From Cyclonatronum proteinivorum (GTDB taxonomy: Bacteria > Bacteroidota > Rhodothermia > Balneolales > Cyclonatronaceae), in NCBI RefSeq assembly GCF_003353065.1, contig NZ_CP027806.1, positions 3,616,501 to 3,680,500 on the forward strand: a stretch of 64,000 nt of DNA. Direction: 5' to 3'. Positions 17,223-26,166 of this stretch are shown here, piece after piece. A model generated the notes under the pieces. It worked only from the letters and a program-made list of their open reading frames with translations, had not been told where the DNA came from and ran no database searches. Each line of letters begins with the position of its first letter. Position 1 is the stretch's first letter. A program made the position numbers and the translations under genes.

Positions 17223-18152
17223 TTAATCATCAAACAGAGTACTGATCGAATCATCCGTGTAAATCCGGCGGATGGCGTCAGCGAAAATACCAGCTACACT
17301 CAGCACCTTTATTTTATCGGAATGACGCTGCAGCGGGATGGAATCAGAAACGAGGAGCTTATCAATGCAGGATTGTTCAATGCGCTGATAAGCTGGTCCT
17401 GAAAGAATCGGGTGTGTACCCGCAGCAACGACCGTTTTGGCCCCGCGGGCTTTGAGCGCGTCGGCGGCATTGGTGAGGGTTCCTGCGGTATCAATGAGGT
17501 CATCGACCATCAGAACGTTTTTTCCTTCTACTTCACCAATGACGTTCATGACTTCGGCGACGTTTTGCTGTGGCCGTCTTTTATCCACAAAAGCAAGTCC
17601 GGCACCGAGACGCTTCGAGTAGGAGCGCGCCATTTTGAGGCTGCCGACATCCGGCGCGACAACCACAAGGTCTTCAATCGGATTGCTTTTGAAGTAGTCC
17701 ACAAATATGGAGCCTGCATACAGGTGATCAAGCGGGATATCAAAGAAACCCTGAATCTGCGGTGCGTGCAGATCCATTGTGAGCACCCGGTCAGCACCTG
17801 CCGATGCAATCAGATTGGCCATCAGCTTGGCTGCAATGGATACGCGCGGCTGATCTTTGCGATCCTGCCGTGCATAGCCAAAATACGGTATTACAGCGGT
17901 AACGCGGTGGGAGGACGCCCTTTTGGCTGCATCTATCATGAGAAGGAGCTCAATGATACTGTCTGCCGTAGGCGTAGATTGAATGATATAAGTATCAACC
18001 CCCCGGATGCTTTCCTTAAACTTTACGTACAGTTCGCCATCAGAGAAATTTTTGATGGTGACCTCTCCCAAGGTACTGCCGTACTCCTCTGCAATGGCGC
18101 GGGATAATGACAGATTACTGCGACCTGCGAATATAGCGAGCGGCTTATCCAA
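17223..18152 (-). CDS. prs: ribose-phosphate pyrophosphokinase
   Basis: Makes phosphoribosyl pyrophosphate from ribose 5-phosphate and ATP for nucleotide, His and Trp synthesis. The 309-residue length is typical of class I enzymes. Motifs: FSDGELYVKF (substrate site), PYFGYARQDRK (ATP site), MDLHAPQIQGFFDIPLDHL (metal-binding) and the PRPP loop VDDLIDTAGTLTNAA. It lies between tRNA-Gln (upstream) and rplY (downstream) on the same strand. Confidence 0.97.
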   Translation of the reverse strand: MDKPLAIFAGRSNLSLSRAIAEEYGSTLGEVTIKNFSDGELYVKFKESIRGVDTYIIQSTPTADSIIELLLMIDAAKRASSHRVTAVIPYFGYARQDRKDQPRVSIAAKLMANLIASAGADRVLTMDLHAPQIQGFFDIPLDHLYAGSIFVDYFKSNPIEDLVVVAPDVGSLKMARSYSKRLGAGLAFVDKRRPQQNVAEVMNVIGEVEGKNVLMVDDLIDTAGTLTNAADALKARGAKTVVAAGTHPILSGPAYQRIEQSCIDKLLVSDSIPLQRHSDKIKVLSVAGIFADAIRRIYTDDSISTLFDD

Positions 18153-18181
18153 GGGTGATGCGGCTGAAGGTTATACGTAAT

Positions 18182-18214
18182 AAAAAAGGATGCACATCTC
18201 GCATGAACATCCTT
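18182..18214 (-). terminator. terminator downstream of tRNA-Gln
   Basis: A stem AAGGATG/CATCCTT (18186-18192 with 18208-18214) is followed on the minus strand by a run of T. It lies 12 bp after the tRNA and just before prs. Read-through would allow the tRNA and prs to share a transcript. Confidence 0.6.
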
Positions 18215-18225
18215 GAAAAAGAGTG

Positions 18226-18297
18226 TAGCCCGGGGAGGATTCGAACCCCCACTGACTGGACCAAAACCAGCTGTCCTGCCTTTAGACGACCGGGCTA
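18226..18297 (-). tRNA. tRNA-Gln (anticodon UUG)
   Basis: The minus strand folds into a full cloverleaf: acceptor TAGCCCG/CGGGCTA, anticodon stem GCTGG/CCAGT with loop TTTTGGT (anticodon TTG at positions 34-36), and a T-arm GGGGGTTCGAATCCTC. CCA is not encoded. It reads CAA and, by wobble, CAG glutamine codons. Confidence 0.95.
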
Positions 18298-18376
18298 ACT
18301 TTATTTAATAGATTCCAAATTTAGGGAGAAATGGTATCTGTGTCAACAAAAAAAATATTTCATTTCAGGCACACCC

Positions 18377-19534
18377 TTAGGCAGATGAAAGACCGGCTGA
18401 TTGCCCGATTGCGCAGTTTCCGCAGCGTTTAGGGGCACACCATTCGCGCTGCTGATGCACAATGCCCAAATGCGAAAGGGTGGCCTTCTGCGCAAAGCCG
18501 GCGGCCCTGAACGCCTCCGTAAACATGGCTTCGGGCTGATACTGATGCGAACGCCACAGCTCCAGGGCCTGCTGCTTCAGGCCTTCAGCCATCAGCTGTG
18601 TACCCAGAAGGTAAAAGGCAGGCAGCCAAACGATGAGCTCCAGTAAGTGTGTGCGCCTTCCCGCCGGCAAACCCCTGAACACCATTGCTGCGCAGACCGC
18701 GGGACCTTTGAGCATATCTGCACGGCCGAGCCGGTGCAGCCTTAGGGCAAGCGCCGCGAGCTGTGCAATGCGCTGTTCAGGCTTGTTGCCGGGCCGCGAG
18801 CCGCTCAGGTCCCAGTCGGTACGCTTCAGGCTGTCAGGTTCTGCCTGTTGCCCGTGCAAGCCGCTGCGCGCGAGAAGCCAGGCCGTGAGGTAGGCCTCGC
18901 TGGTTTCGGGCGGGAGGGTACAGGGAATGGTTTCCGCAAGCTTCACCATGGCTTCCCGGTTCCGGCTCAGGCCCAGTACAGAGGCGGAGGCCCTGAGCAC
19001 CATTTTTTTCCAAGCAGCCTCGATAGTAAGGGCTGGATCCCACCATTGAATAAGGGCATTCGCGCGGTTTTCAAAGTAATCCTGCCGCGCCTTTTCCAGC
19101 TGCGCATGCACAACTTCTGGCCGGATATAGCGGATGGCCGTTTCACAGGGAAGGACTTCATCCTGCTGTAAACCTGCAAACTGCCCGGGCGTAATAGCCG
19201 GGAGAAGGGAACAGCGCAGGGGCTGAACCCCGCTTTGCAGGCGTACAGGTTTTGCAGCCGGATGCAGAAATACGTGCAGGATGACCCCGTTGTAGGCCGG
19301 ATCGGTACTGTGCCCGTGCGCCTGCCATTGCTGTTCGTGCAGGTGAAGCTCTATATCGCCCCGGAGCAGGGTGCCGTCTGCAAAGCGAAGCGCACCCATC
19401 CGGAAATCAGGCCCGTCTCCGGCATTGTACGTTCCGGGGTCTTCTATCCGAAATGCCTGACCGCAGAGCGTGTGATGCCCCTGCCTGCCAAAGGCCAACG
19501 CTTTCCACAACTGCTGAAACCTGTATTCTTTCAT
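18377..19534 (-). CDS. DUF2851 family protein
   Basis: A 385-residue cytoplasmic protein of the DUF2851 family found mainly in Bacteroidota and relatives; its function is unknown. The start MKEYRFQQLW at 19534 fits the family start; 18 upstream codons are dispensable. Conserved features: GPDFRMGALRFADGTLLRGD and ELHLHEQQW near the N-terminus, and a C-terminal Cys cluster (CAPKRCGNC) with C-x4-C-x2-C spacing that may bind a metal. Its neighbours are tRNA-Gln and a small membrane protein, which give no hint of role. Confidence 0.82.
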   Translation of the reverse strand: MKEYRFQQLWKALAFGRQGHHTLCGQAFRIEDPGTYNAGDGPDFRMGALRFADGTLLRGDIELHLHEQQWQAHGHSTDPAYNGVILHVFLHPAAKPVRLQSGVQPLRCSLLPAITPGQFAGLQQDEVLPCETAIRYIRPEVVHAQLEKARQDYFENRANALIQWWDPALTIEAAWKKMVLRASASVLGLSRNREAMVKLAETIPCTLPPETSEAYLTAWLLARSGLHGQQAEPDSLKRTDWDLSGSRPGNKPEQRIAQLAALALRLHRLGRADMLKGPAVCAAMVFRGLPAGRRTHLLELIVWLPAFYLLGTQLMAEGLKQQALELWRSHQYQPEAMFTEAFRAAGFAQKATLSHLGIVHQQREWCAPKRCGNCAIGQSAGLSSA

Positions 19535-19695
19535 AGGAAATGATTGGGGTATAGCACACAGCACGCTTCTATGCCGCAGGTTGAGCACAAATTATGCAAG
19601 GAACCGGCCATGCGCCTTCAAGCCTAGGTGCACTATCTTTTCATCCGGCTCTGCCGTGCAGATGTTTTGCTGACGCCGGCACCGCCTTGCCGCAC

Positions 19696-19950
19696 TTAGC
19701 GGTTGCCCGGCAACAGGTCTTCTTCGGTGAGGCCAAGGTCTTCGGTAGCCTCATAAAGATCAGGGAAGTTTTTGGTTTTGAGACCTTTACCCGATTCCTT
19801 CACCTTGTTTTTCAGATCGCTTGTGCTGTCGCTGATCCAGCGGCGGTTGTCCGGGCCGGAGCGCGGACTTGACAGCCATGCAAAGAGGACACCGCCGGCA
19901 AACGCGCTTACGGCGGTTATGAGTAGCTGAGGCGTTGAAAATTTTGCCAT
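19696..19950 (-). CDS. small YtxH-like membrane protein
   Basis: The ATG at 19950 with GGAG nine bases upstream gives an 84-residue protein; the longer upstream frame is discarded. One membrane helix (LITAVSAFAGGVLFAWL, about residues 9-25) is followed by a basic, helical cytoplasmic tail (SDLKNKVKESGKGLKTKN). This layout matches YtxH-type proteins, small stress-associated membrane proteins of unclear mechanism. No operon partner is obvious. Confidence 0.7.
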   Translation of the reverse strand: MAKFSTPQLLITAVSAFAGGVLFAWLSSPRSGPDNRRWISDSTSDLKNKVKESGKGLKTKNFPDLYEATEDLGLTEEDLLPGNR

Positions 19951-20262
19951 TGTGGTTCTCCGTCGTTTTTTTGGTTGATTCAACTGAGCGTGCTGCCCTG
20001 ATCCCGGGCCTGAAATGAACCCTTTCAAGAGGCACATGCACGCCATCGTCCCCGGTTCCGGGGCTAAAAGTGTTATTTTTACTGTTTAAAGATACGAAGT
20101 TTTCAGCGAACACATACGTAAAACTTAACGGTGTTAACCCGTATTATTCACAGTATCACATAAACTACACAGCTGCAATCTGTTTAGCTGGATATGCAGT
20201 ATCAGGGCAATGGTGCTCCGCAGCTCACCCGGGAGGCCGGAGTACTTCCCCGTCACATCGGG
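19951..20262. other. intergenic region with a degenerate mini-element end
   Basis: No gene seen. TTAA followed by CCCGTATTATTCAC at 20134-20151 matches the terminal repeat of the mini-elements at 52018, 54670 and 59827 with one difference; the sequence after it does not continue the element, and no partner end is visible nearby. Confidence 0.55.
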
Positions 20263-21345
20263 TTACCGGTACTTGCGCCAGGGTTCTTCCTGCAGTTTGG
20301 CCACAATTTCACGTACATCCTGCGATTTTTCGATACGGCACACCATCAGCGCGTCATCCGTTTCTACCACGCCAATGCCGTCCAGGCCTACAAGGGAAAT
20401 CAGCCTGCCGCTGCGGCTGTAGACGTAGCTGTCTTTGCAGCCGGTCATCAGTACTTCAGCCGCATCGGTCACATTGCCAGCCTCATCTTTGTCTTGCAGC
20501 TCGTAAATCGCCTGCCAGCTTCCGACATCATTCCAGCCAAATTCACCCGGCAGCACGTGTACGGTCGACGCTTTTTCCATAATCCCGTAATCCACCGAAA
20601 CAGATGGCGCAGCCTGATAGAAGGCCTCTACATCGGGCACGGACATCCCCCCGGCCAGGGCTTCCTGCAGCGTGATGGCCAGACTGTGCAGCTCCGGCAG
20701 GTGCAGACGGAATTCATCAAGAATGACATCCGAGCGCCACACGAACATCCCGCTGTTCCACAAAAAGTCACCGGATTCCAGAAAAGAAACCGCGGTTTTC
20801 AGGTCCGGCTTTTCGGCAAACCGCTTCACTTCGTGCACCGGGTTGCCTTCCGCCATCTCGGATTTTTCCGCAACGGTCTGAATATATCCAAAACCCGTCT
20901 CCGGACGGTACGGGCGTATGCCGATGGTCACCAGGTTATGTCCGGCTTCTGCCTTGGCGAACGCTGACGCCAGAATGCCACAAAAGGTCGCCTCATCCCG
21001 GATGTAGTGATCAGAAGGCAGTACCGCCATGCTTGCGCCCGGTGTACGGGCCTCAATAATAGCCGCTGCGGCTGCGGCTACCGGCGCGGTGTTTCGCCCT
21101 ACCGGCTCCCCAATGATATTTTCAGCCGGCACTTCAGGCAGCTGCTGCTGCACCAGCGCTGTATAGCTTTTATTGGTGATGATGAGCACCCGCTCGGGCG
21201 GTACCATGCTGCTTACTCGCGCAACGGTTTGCTGAAGCATGGTTTTTTCTCCTACAAGGCGCAAAAACTGTTTTGGTTTGGCGACCCGGCTTTTAGGCCA
21301 GAAACGGGTACCACTGCCCCCCGCCATTATCACTGCGTATCGCAT
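20263..21345 (-). CDS. manC: mannose-1-phosphate guanylyltransferase
   Basis: Forms GDP-mannose from mannose 1-phosphate and GTP, feeding capsule, lipopolysaccharide or glycoprotein synthesis. The start MRYAVIMAGGSGTRFWP at 21345 places the nucleotide-binding loop at the N-terminus as in the family; the longer frame adds 29 unsupported residues. Further motifs are KPKQFL, NTAPVAAAA and FAEKPD. At 360 residues it is the single-domain form without a fused phosphomannose isomerase. It lies 110 bp downstream of the histidine kinase gene on the same strand and is bordered on both sides by degenerate mini-element ends. Confidence 0.93.
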   Translation of the reverse strand: MRYAVIMAGGSGTRFWPKSRVAKPKQFLRLVGEKTMLQQTVARVSSMVPPERVLIITNKSYTALVQQQLPEVPAENIIGEPVGRNTAPVAAAAAAIIEARTPGASMAVLPSDHYIRDEATFCGILASAFAKAEAGHNLVTIGIRPYRPETGFGYIQTVAEKSEMAEGNPVHEVKRFAEKPDLKTAVSFLESGDFLWNSGMFVWRSDVILDEFRLHLPELHSLAITLQEALAGGMSVPDVEAFYQAAPSVSVDYGIMEKASTVHVLPGEFGWNDVGSWQAIYELQDKDEAGNVTDAAEVLMTGCKDSYVYSRSGRLISLVGLDGIGVVETDDALMVCRIEKSQDVREIVAKLQEEPWRKYR

Positions 21346-21370
21346 AGTCAGATCGTTTAAAATTTGAAAG

Positions 21371-21406
21371 TTAGCCCGCATTGTTCGCCAGGGAAATTTC
21401 GCAGAC
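21371..21406. repeat. degenerate mini-element fragment
   Basis: TTAG then CCCGCATTGTTCGCC, followed by gggaaatttcgcagacc. The first part resembles the left end and the second the internal segment (gagaaatttcgcagtc) of the 226-bp element at 52018. It looks like a deletion remnant. Confidence 0.45.
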
Positions 21407-21455
21407 CCTGAACCATACGCCAATTTAGGCATTCAGCGCACGAAGCTAAAGTAAG

Positions 21456-22493
21456 CTATGCCTTTTTAAGGTAAAAACTGAACACCGAGCCTTGTCCGTA
21501 CACGCTTTGCGCCTGCAGGCTGCTGCCGTGCGACTCCAGTATGTGCTTCACGATCGATAAACCCAAACCGGTTCCCCCTTTGTCTCTTGACCGGGATTTA
21601 TCCACCCGGAAAAAGCGCTCCGTCACCCGTTCGAGATGCTCCGGGGCAATCCCGATACCGGTGTCTTCCACCGATACCTTCACCTTTTTGGCATGGTCCG
21701 GCGAGCGCTGTACCCGCAGCGTGACCTTTCCTCCCGGACGGTTGTACTTGATCGCATTCTCCACCAGATTTACCATCACCTGCCGCAGCTGATTCCGGTC
21801 GCCCATCACCCGGCAGTCAGGCTCATCGGTCTGTACGGAGAACGCAAGCTGCTCCTCCGCCGCCCGGTACTGCAGCGTGTCCTGCACCTCCTGCACACAG
21901 TCCGCGATATAAAACGGCCTGATGTGCGATTTGAGCTCGCCGGTCTCCAGCTTGGCGATTTCCATCAGGTCGTTGGTGAGAATGGTGAGCCGGTTCACGT
22001 TTTTCATGGCTTTCTCCAGAAAAACGCGGTTTACGTTTTCATCTTCGAGTGCACCGTCCAGCAAGGTCTCTACAAAACCCTGAATGGCAAAAATGGGGGT
22101 TTTCAGCTCGTGCGAAATATCACCGATAAACTCTTTGCGGTAGTTTTCCAGCCGCATCAGCCGGTAAAATTCCTGTTCGATGGTCTCGGCAGCGGCGGCT
22201 ACTTCCTGCAGCATCTGATCGATTTCGTCCGTGCCACTGCTCCGGACTTCCGGCAACTCATCAAAATGTTTTTCGGTGATGGCGCGCATCAGCCGGCGCA
22301 GGGCTTCGAAGCGGGCCGCCATCAGCCAGCGCATGCTCAGCCAGACCGTGCCAAATGCAACAGCGGCAGACAGCAGGGCAATGCCCGCCGATTCCGGTCC
22401 GCTCAGCCCGCTAATGCCCGCAAGCAGCACAAATACTGCAAACAGCACGGCCGCAAAGGTCAGCCCGCCCGCCTTTAGCCCGATCCCGGCCAT
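21456..22493 (-). CDS. sensor histidine kinase, PhoR-like
   Basis: Membrane kinase of 345 residues. Two helices (about 11-30 and 37-58) are separated by only a short loop, so there is no real extracytoplasmic sensor domain; it may sense within the membrane or through partners. The phospho-accepting His128 is in ISHELKTPIFAIQG. The ATPase domain shows the N box (NLVENAIKYNRP), G1 (VEDTGIGIAPEH) and G2 (GGTGLGLSIVKHI). The gene starts 24 bp after the PhoB-like regulator, its clear partner. Confidence 0.92.
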   Translation of the reverse strand: MAGIGLKAGGLTFAAVLFAVFVLLAGISGLSGPESAGIALLSAAVAFGTVWLSMRWLMAARFEALRRLMRAITEKHFDELPEVRSSGTDEIDQMLQEVAAAAETIEQEFYRLMRLENYRKEFIGDISHELKTPIFAIQGFVETLLDGALEDENVNRVFLEKAMKNVNRLTILTNDLMEIAKLETGELKSHIRPFYIADCVQEVQDTLQYRAAEEQLAFSVQTDEPDCRVMGDRNQLRQVMVNLVENAIKYNRPGGKVTLRVQRSPDHAKKVKVSVEDTGIGIAPEHLERVTERFFRVDKSRSRDKGGTGLGLSIVKHILESHGSSLQAQSVYGQGSVFSFYLKKA

Positions 22494-22517
22494 ATCAGCA
22501 TCCGTCCGATTTTATGT

Positions 22518-23195
22518 TCATTGCCGGAAGCGGTATCCCACCCCTTTTACGGTTTCTATGTAGGCCTCCCCGATCTTCTCCCGGATTTTACGAATGTGCA
22601 CATCAACGGTGCGGTCAATCACATAAATATTGTTGCCCCACACTTCATTAAGCAGGGTCTGCCGGTCAAGGACCTTGCCCTTCCGGCTTGCCAGGTAATA
22701 CAGCAGCTCGAACTCTTTTTTGGGAAGCTGATGCTCCGTGTCACCAATGGTCACCACGTAGCGGTCGCGGTCGATGAGCAGCTCGTGCACACTCAGCACG
22801 GCATCGGGCTTGTCGGCATTGCGGTAGCGCCGCAGCACCGCCTTGATGCGGCTCTTTAGTTTACTCGTGCTGATCGGCTTGGGCAGGTAGTCATCAGCGC
22901 CCAGATCAAGTCCCTGCACCTCTATTTTCTCATCCATCTTGGCCGTAAGAAACACCACCGGAATGTGCCGGAGGTCCTGATTCTGCTTGATGACTCTGCA
23001 GACTTCTATCCCATTCATACCCGGCATCATGATATCCAGCAAAATCAGATCCGGACGGTTCTCGCCCGCCATCTTAATTCCTGTTTCACCCTTATCGGTC
23101 GTCAGCACATCGTAGCCTTCTTTGCGCAGACTATAGCTGATAAACTCCAGCAGGTCTTCTTCATCATCAACAACAAGTATGGTTTGTTTCGGCAA
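22518..23195 (-). CDS. response regulator, OmpR/PhoB family
   Basis: DNA-binding regulator of 225 residues. Receiver domain: acidic pair in VVDDEED, phospho-acceptor Asp54 in LILLDIMMPGMNG, Thr in FLTAKMD, Lys in LPKPIS. The C-terminal winged helix (LNEVWGNNIYVIDRTVDVHI...KGVGYRF) is typical of PhoB. The paired kinase gene follows 24 bp downstream. Similarity to PhoB is family-level; phosphate control is not demonstrated by context. Confidence 0.93.
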   Translation of the reverse strand: MPKQTILVVDDEEDLLEFISYSLRKEGYDVLTTDKGETGIKMAGENRPDLILLDIMMPGMNGIEVCRVIKQNQDLRHIPVVFLTAKMDEKIEVQGLDLGADDYLPKPISTSKLKSRIKAVLRRYRNADKPDAVLSVHELLIDRDRYVVTIGDTEHQLPKKEFELLYYLASRKGKVLDRQTLLNEVWGNNIYVIDRTVDVHIRKIREKIGEAYIETVKGVGYRFRQ

Positions 23196-23448
23196 AACAG
23201 CGTGGTTTTAAAAAGGGTTATTTCATGACTATACCAATGTTAACCAAGTTCAGGCGAATCGCAAACCCTCCGGCTGTTAACAAATTATTATCCGTATGCG
23301 GCAGCCGTGTACGCTGGGTGTGTGAAGGGTGGGGAAGCGGAAGACATAGCATTATACATCTGCATTCAAGGCAGAATGCCATAAACTTCTTGCGACTATT
23401 ACAGCCATTCAGCACCAATCCGCGCCCGTTGTGAAGCCGGAACACATT

Positions 23449-24057
23449 TCAGCTCAGCTGACGCAGGGCCGCTTTAATCAGCGCCTGAGCATCAGCCGTA
23501 CTTCCCTCTTCTGTGCGGAGCACCGCCTGCAGGGCTTTTTCGGATACAGCACGGCGGTACCCGAGGGCCTCGAGGGCGGAAAGTGCCTCCGCTGCCGCTG
23601 TACCCGAGCCCCTTCCTTTCGTTCCGGTTTCAGCTGCCGTACTCAGGCCCTGAAGGTCCGTCATCTTGTCAGATAGTTCGAGGACAATGCGCTCCGCTGT
23701 TTTCCGGCCGATACCGGGCGCGGTGGAGAGGGCCCGCACATCCTGTGTTGTGATGCTGCGTACGAGCTGTTCCCCGTCGAGGGCAGAGAGCACGCCCAAA
23801 GCAACTTTCGGCCCGACGCCTTTCACCGTGATCAGCTTTTCAAAAAGCTGCTTTTCCACACTTCCGGCAAATCCAAAAAGCCGCTCATCCGCTTCCGTGC
23901 GGTGATGATAAATATCAAGCCGGATCTCATTTCCGGTTTCCGGCAGGGCCTCGAGGGTTTGGCTGCTCACCCCGGCGATATAGCCCACGCCCCCGGCTTC
24001 AACAATTACGTGGGCAGTGCCTTTTTCCGTAAGCAGGCCGCGCAGGTATGCAATCAT
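23449..24057 (-). CDS. ruvA: Holliday junction branch migration protein RuvA
   Basis: Tetrameric junction-binding subunit that loads the RuvB motor. The 202-residue chain has the N-terminal OB fold (MIAYLRGLLTEKG...YIAGVS), tandem helix-hairpin-helix motifs (VKGVGPKVAL and APGIGRKTAERIV) and the C-terminal domain III that contacts RuvB. It lies 49 bp downstream of ruvC. ruvB is not in the window. Confidence 0.95.
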   Translation of the reverse strand: MIAYLRGLLTEKGTAHVIVEAGGVGYIAGVSSQTLEALPETGNEIRLDIYHHRTEADERLFGFAGSVEKQLFEKLITVKGVGPKVALGVLSALDGEQLVRSITTQDVRALSTAPGIGRKTAERIVLELSDKMTDLQGLSTAAETGTKGRGSGTAAAEALSALEALGYRRAVSEKALQAVLRTEEGSTADAQALIKAALRQLS

Positions 24058-24106
24058 GGTCTGGAAAGTTAGATGATGGGTTTGGGGGACAATTTTTAGC
24101 TTGAGC

Positions 24107-24682
24107 TTACAACACGCGGTCGGGATTGCCGCTCACGAAATCACCCCAGGCAGAATGTCCGCGCCCCTGCCGCTTCAGCGGATGCTCGTTGCCCGGCTGA
24201 TCTTTACGCATGGCATGGCACCAGGCTACGGCCAGCGCGTCGGTGGCGTCAGCGGGCAGACTTTCGGCTTCTTCCCCCAGATTCAGCAATTTTGCCAGCA
24301 TGTAGGCCACCTGCTCCTTGGCGGCGTTGCCGTTTCCGGTGATGGATTTCTTCACGGCCTTCGGATAGTATTCGGCGACCTTGAGGCCGCCCCCGGTCAG
24401 AGCCAGAATACAGGCCGCCTGCGCCCGTCCGAGCTTGAGCATCGCCAGCGGATCCTTGCCATAAACAGGCGTTTCAATTGCGCAAAAGTGCGGCTTATAC
24501 TGTTTCACCAGCGCCTGCACTTCCTCAAACAAAAACTGAAGCCGCTTGGCATGGTCATCGAACTGCTCGGCGCGCAGAACGCCAATGGTCAGCGCTTCAT
24601 AGCGCGTCCCCCTGCGGCTGAGTACTGCGTAGCCGGTTCGCCGCGAGCCGGGATCTATGCCGAGAAAAATTTCAGCTTCCAT
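24107..24682 (-). CDS. ruvC: Holliday junction resolvase RuvC
   Basis: Nicks Holliday junctions symmetrically. The ATG at 24682 (MEAEIFLGIDPGSRRTGYAV) was chosen over the longer frame because the first catalytic Asp then falls near residue 10 as in the family; length 191. Catalytic carboxylates: Asp in GIDPG, Glu in AIETPVYGKDP, and the late Asp residues in DATDALAVAWCH. The C-terminal tail is slightly extended (HSAWGDFVSG). It is followed by ruvA. Confidence 0.94.
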   Translation of the reverse strand: MEAEIFLGIDPGSRRTGYAVLSRRGTRYEALTIGVLRAEQFDDHAKRLQFLFEEVQALVKQYKPHFCAIETPVYGKDPLAMLKLGRAQAACILALTGGGLKVAEYYPKAVKKSITGNGNAAKEQVAYMLAKLLNLGEEAESLPADATDALAVAWCHAMRKDQPGNEHPLKRQGRGHSAWGDFVSGNPDRVL

Positions 24683-24693
24683 AGTTGATGCGC

Positions 24694-24735
24694 AAAAAAA
24701 AGGGTGCAGGGCGAAGGACACATCACCCTGCACCC
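24694..24735 (-). terminator. strong terminator of fabI
   Basis: Perfect 10-bp stem GGGTGCAGGG/CCCTGCACCC (24702-24711 with 24726-24735), followed on the minus strand by eight T. It lies 58 bp after the fabI stop codon and ends just before ruvC, separating the two units. Confidence 0.85.
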
Positions 24736-24792
24736 CTATAAAATTATATCAGACTCAATCATGTAATGCGTCAGACGGGATGCCTGCCGGCC

Positions 24793-25650
24793 TCAGCTGT
24801 CCTCGCCGTTTTCGGCATCGCGGCGGGCATGCATTTCGAACAGATCGTTCATCAGCTCCTCGCTGATGCCGTTGGTCACAAAGCCGCCGTCGTGGAACAG
24901 GTTCTGCATGGTCACCTTGCGGGTCAGATCACTGAAGAGGGTCACGCAGTAGTCGGCGCAGTCGTCGGCGGTCGGGTTGCCGAGGGGCGACATCTTTTCT
25001 GCAAAGGTAAACATGCCGTCAAAACCCTTGATGCCCGAGCCCGCCGAAGTAATCGTCGGGGCCTGCGACACCGTGTTTACGCGGATGCCGCGCTTGCCGA
25101 GGCGGGAACCGTAGTTCCGAGCAATACTTTCGAGCAGCGCCTTAGCGTCGTTCATATCCGAATATTTCGAGAAAATACGCTGCGCTCCAATGTAGGAAAG
25201 CGCCACAACGCTCGCGCCGTCATTAAGAATCCCCGCCTTGTCGGCAAAGTGAATCACCTTGTGCAGGGAGATGGCCGAAATATCGAGCGACTGCTGAAAC
25301 CAGTTGTAGTTCAGGTCATCGTAAGGCTTGCTCTTGCGGATATTGGGCGACATGCCAATGGCATGCAGGATAAAATCGATGCTGCCCAGCTCGGCTTTTA
25401 CTTTCTCCATCATAGCCGCGACATCGTCTTCCTTCGAAACATCACAGGGGATAACCGCCGCGCCAGTCTCTTCGCTCAGCGCATTCAGCGCCCCCAGCCG
25501 CAGCGCTACGGGCGCATTCGACAATACAAAGGAAGCCCCTTCCCGTTTGCACGCCAGCGCAACGCGCCAGGCGATGCTGCGCTCGTCAAGTGCGCCAAAA
25601 ATAATTCCCTTTTTGCCTTTGAGCAGGCCATAACCTTCCGTGTAGTTCAT
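24793..25650 (-). CDS. fabI: enoyl-[acyl-carrier-protein] reductase (NADH), FabI
   Basis: Catalyses the last reduction in each cycle of fatty acid elongation. The 285-residue short-chain dehydrogenase has the FabI-type divergent cofactor site (GIIFGALDERSIAW) and the catalytic pair Tyr163/Lys170 in YSDMNDAK. Also conserved are LHAIGMSPN and SQAPTITSAGSGIKGF. A monocistronic minus-strand gene with its own terminator. It is somewhat longer than E. coli FabI because of a charged C-terminal tail. Confidence 0.94.
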   Translation of the reverse strand: MNYTEGYGLLKGKKGIIFGALDERSIAWRVALACKREGASFVLSNAPVALRLGALNALSEETGAAVIPCDVSKEDDVAAMMEKVKAELGSIDFILHAIGMSPNIRKSKPYDDLNYNWFQQSLDISAISLHKVIHFADKAGILNDGASVVALSYIGAQRIFSKYSDMNDAKALLESIARNYGSRLGKRGIRVNTVSQAPTITSAGSGIKGFDGMFTFAEKMSPLGNPTADDCADYCVTLFSDLTRKVTMQNLFHDGGFVTNGISEELMNDLFEMHARRDAENGEDS

Positions 25651-26166
25651 CTTCTGTAGTTTTGTTGTATAGGATGATGTGTTCCGTATCCGGCCCCGGC
25701 TTCCGTGCCGGATCAGCCTGTAAGCTGTTCAGGGCTTCGCCGGGCTTTGTTTAATAAGGCCCGACACCTCACCGGATAATCTCACAAATATCTGATTTAG
25801 TTGGCTTTAAAATATCATACCGGCCGGATCATTCCGCCTCCCGACCGTAGCGTTGTGAATATACACATTTAATTGACGAACCTTAAGCCGCATTCTGCAT
25901 CGGCAAGTTGTCATCACAGGCTATGCTTTCGCTGCTTTTTTTCATCTGCGCCCATATGGAGGTATCCTATGAGGGACTGTTTTCAAGGGCAATACAAATG
26001 ATCAACTACAGGCGCAAACGTCCGGCTGTGCCGCCGTAATTTTCCCGCCTCAATAAAACTGTTAAATTATGCTTTAGTTGAATACTTTTAATGAGTTCGG
26101 CGGGTTCAAATCCCATCCTTTATTGAAGATGCCCGCTTCCGCATTTCAAAAAATGAAAAGTCTGCT
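25651..26166. other. 516-bp intergenic region
   Basis: Divergent promoter region of fabI and the transglycosylase gene. It contains one possible small coding frame (25923-26039) and a tRNA T-arm-like piece (gggttcaaatccc at 26104-26116) without a full cloverleaf. No other feature seen. Confidence 0.5.
25923..26039 (+). CDS. possible small protein (27-38 residues)
   Basis: The frame runs from ATG 25923 (38 residues, hydrophobic start MLSLLFFICAHM) or from ATG 25956 (27 residues, MEVSYEGLFSRAIQMINY) to TAA at 26037-26039. The C-terminal end is basic and Pro-rich (RRKRPAVPP). An overlapping frame with a good GGAGG at 25958-25962 encodes only ten codons from ATG 25969. The frame could be a small protein, a leader peptide or chance; no homology is claimed. 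Confidence 0.22.
   Translation: MLSLLFFICAHMEVSYEGLFSRAIQMINYRRKRPAVPP

Noticed and set aside
26053-26125. tRNA-like sequence (gggttcaaatccc with CAATAAA/TTTATTG ends)
   Set aside because: The T-arm stem has a mismatch, the acceptor stem does not join it at the right spacing and no D-arm or anticodon arm folds.
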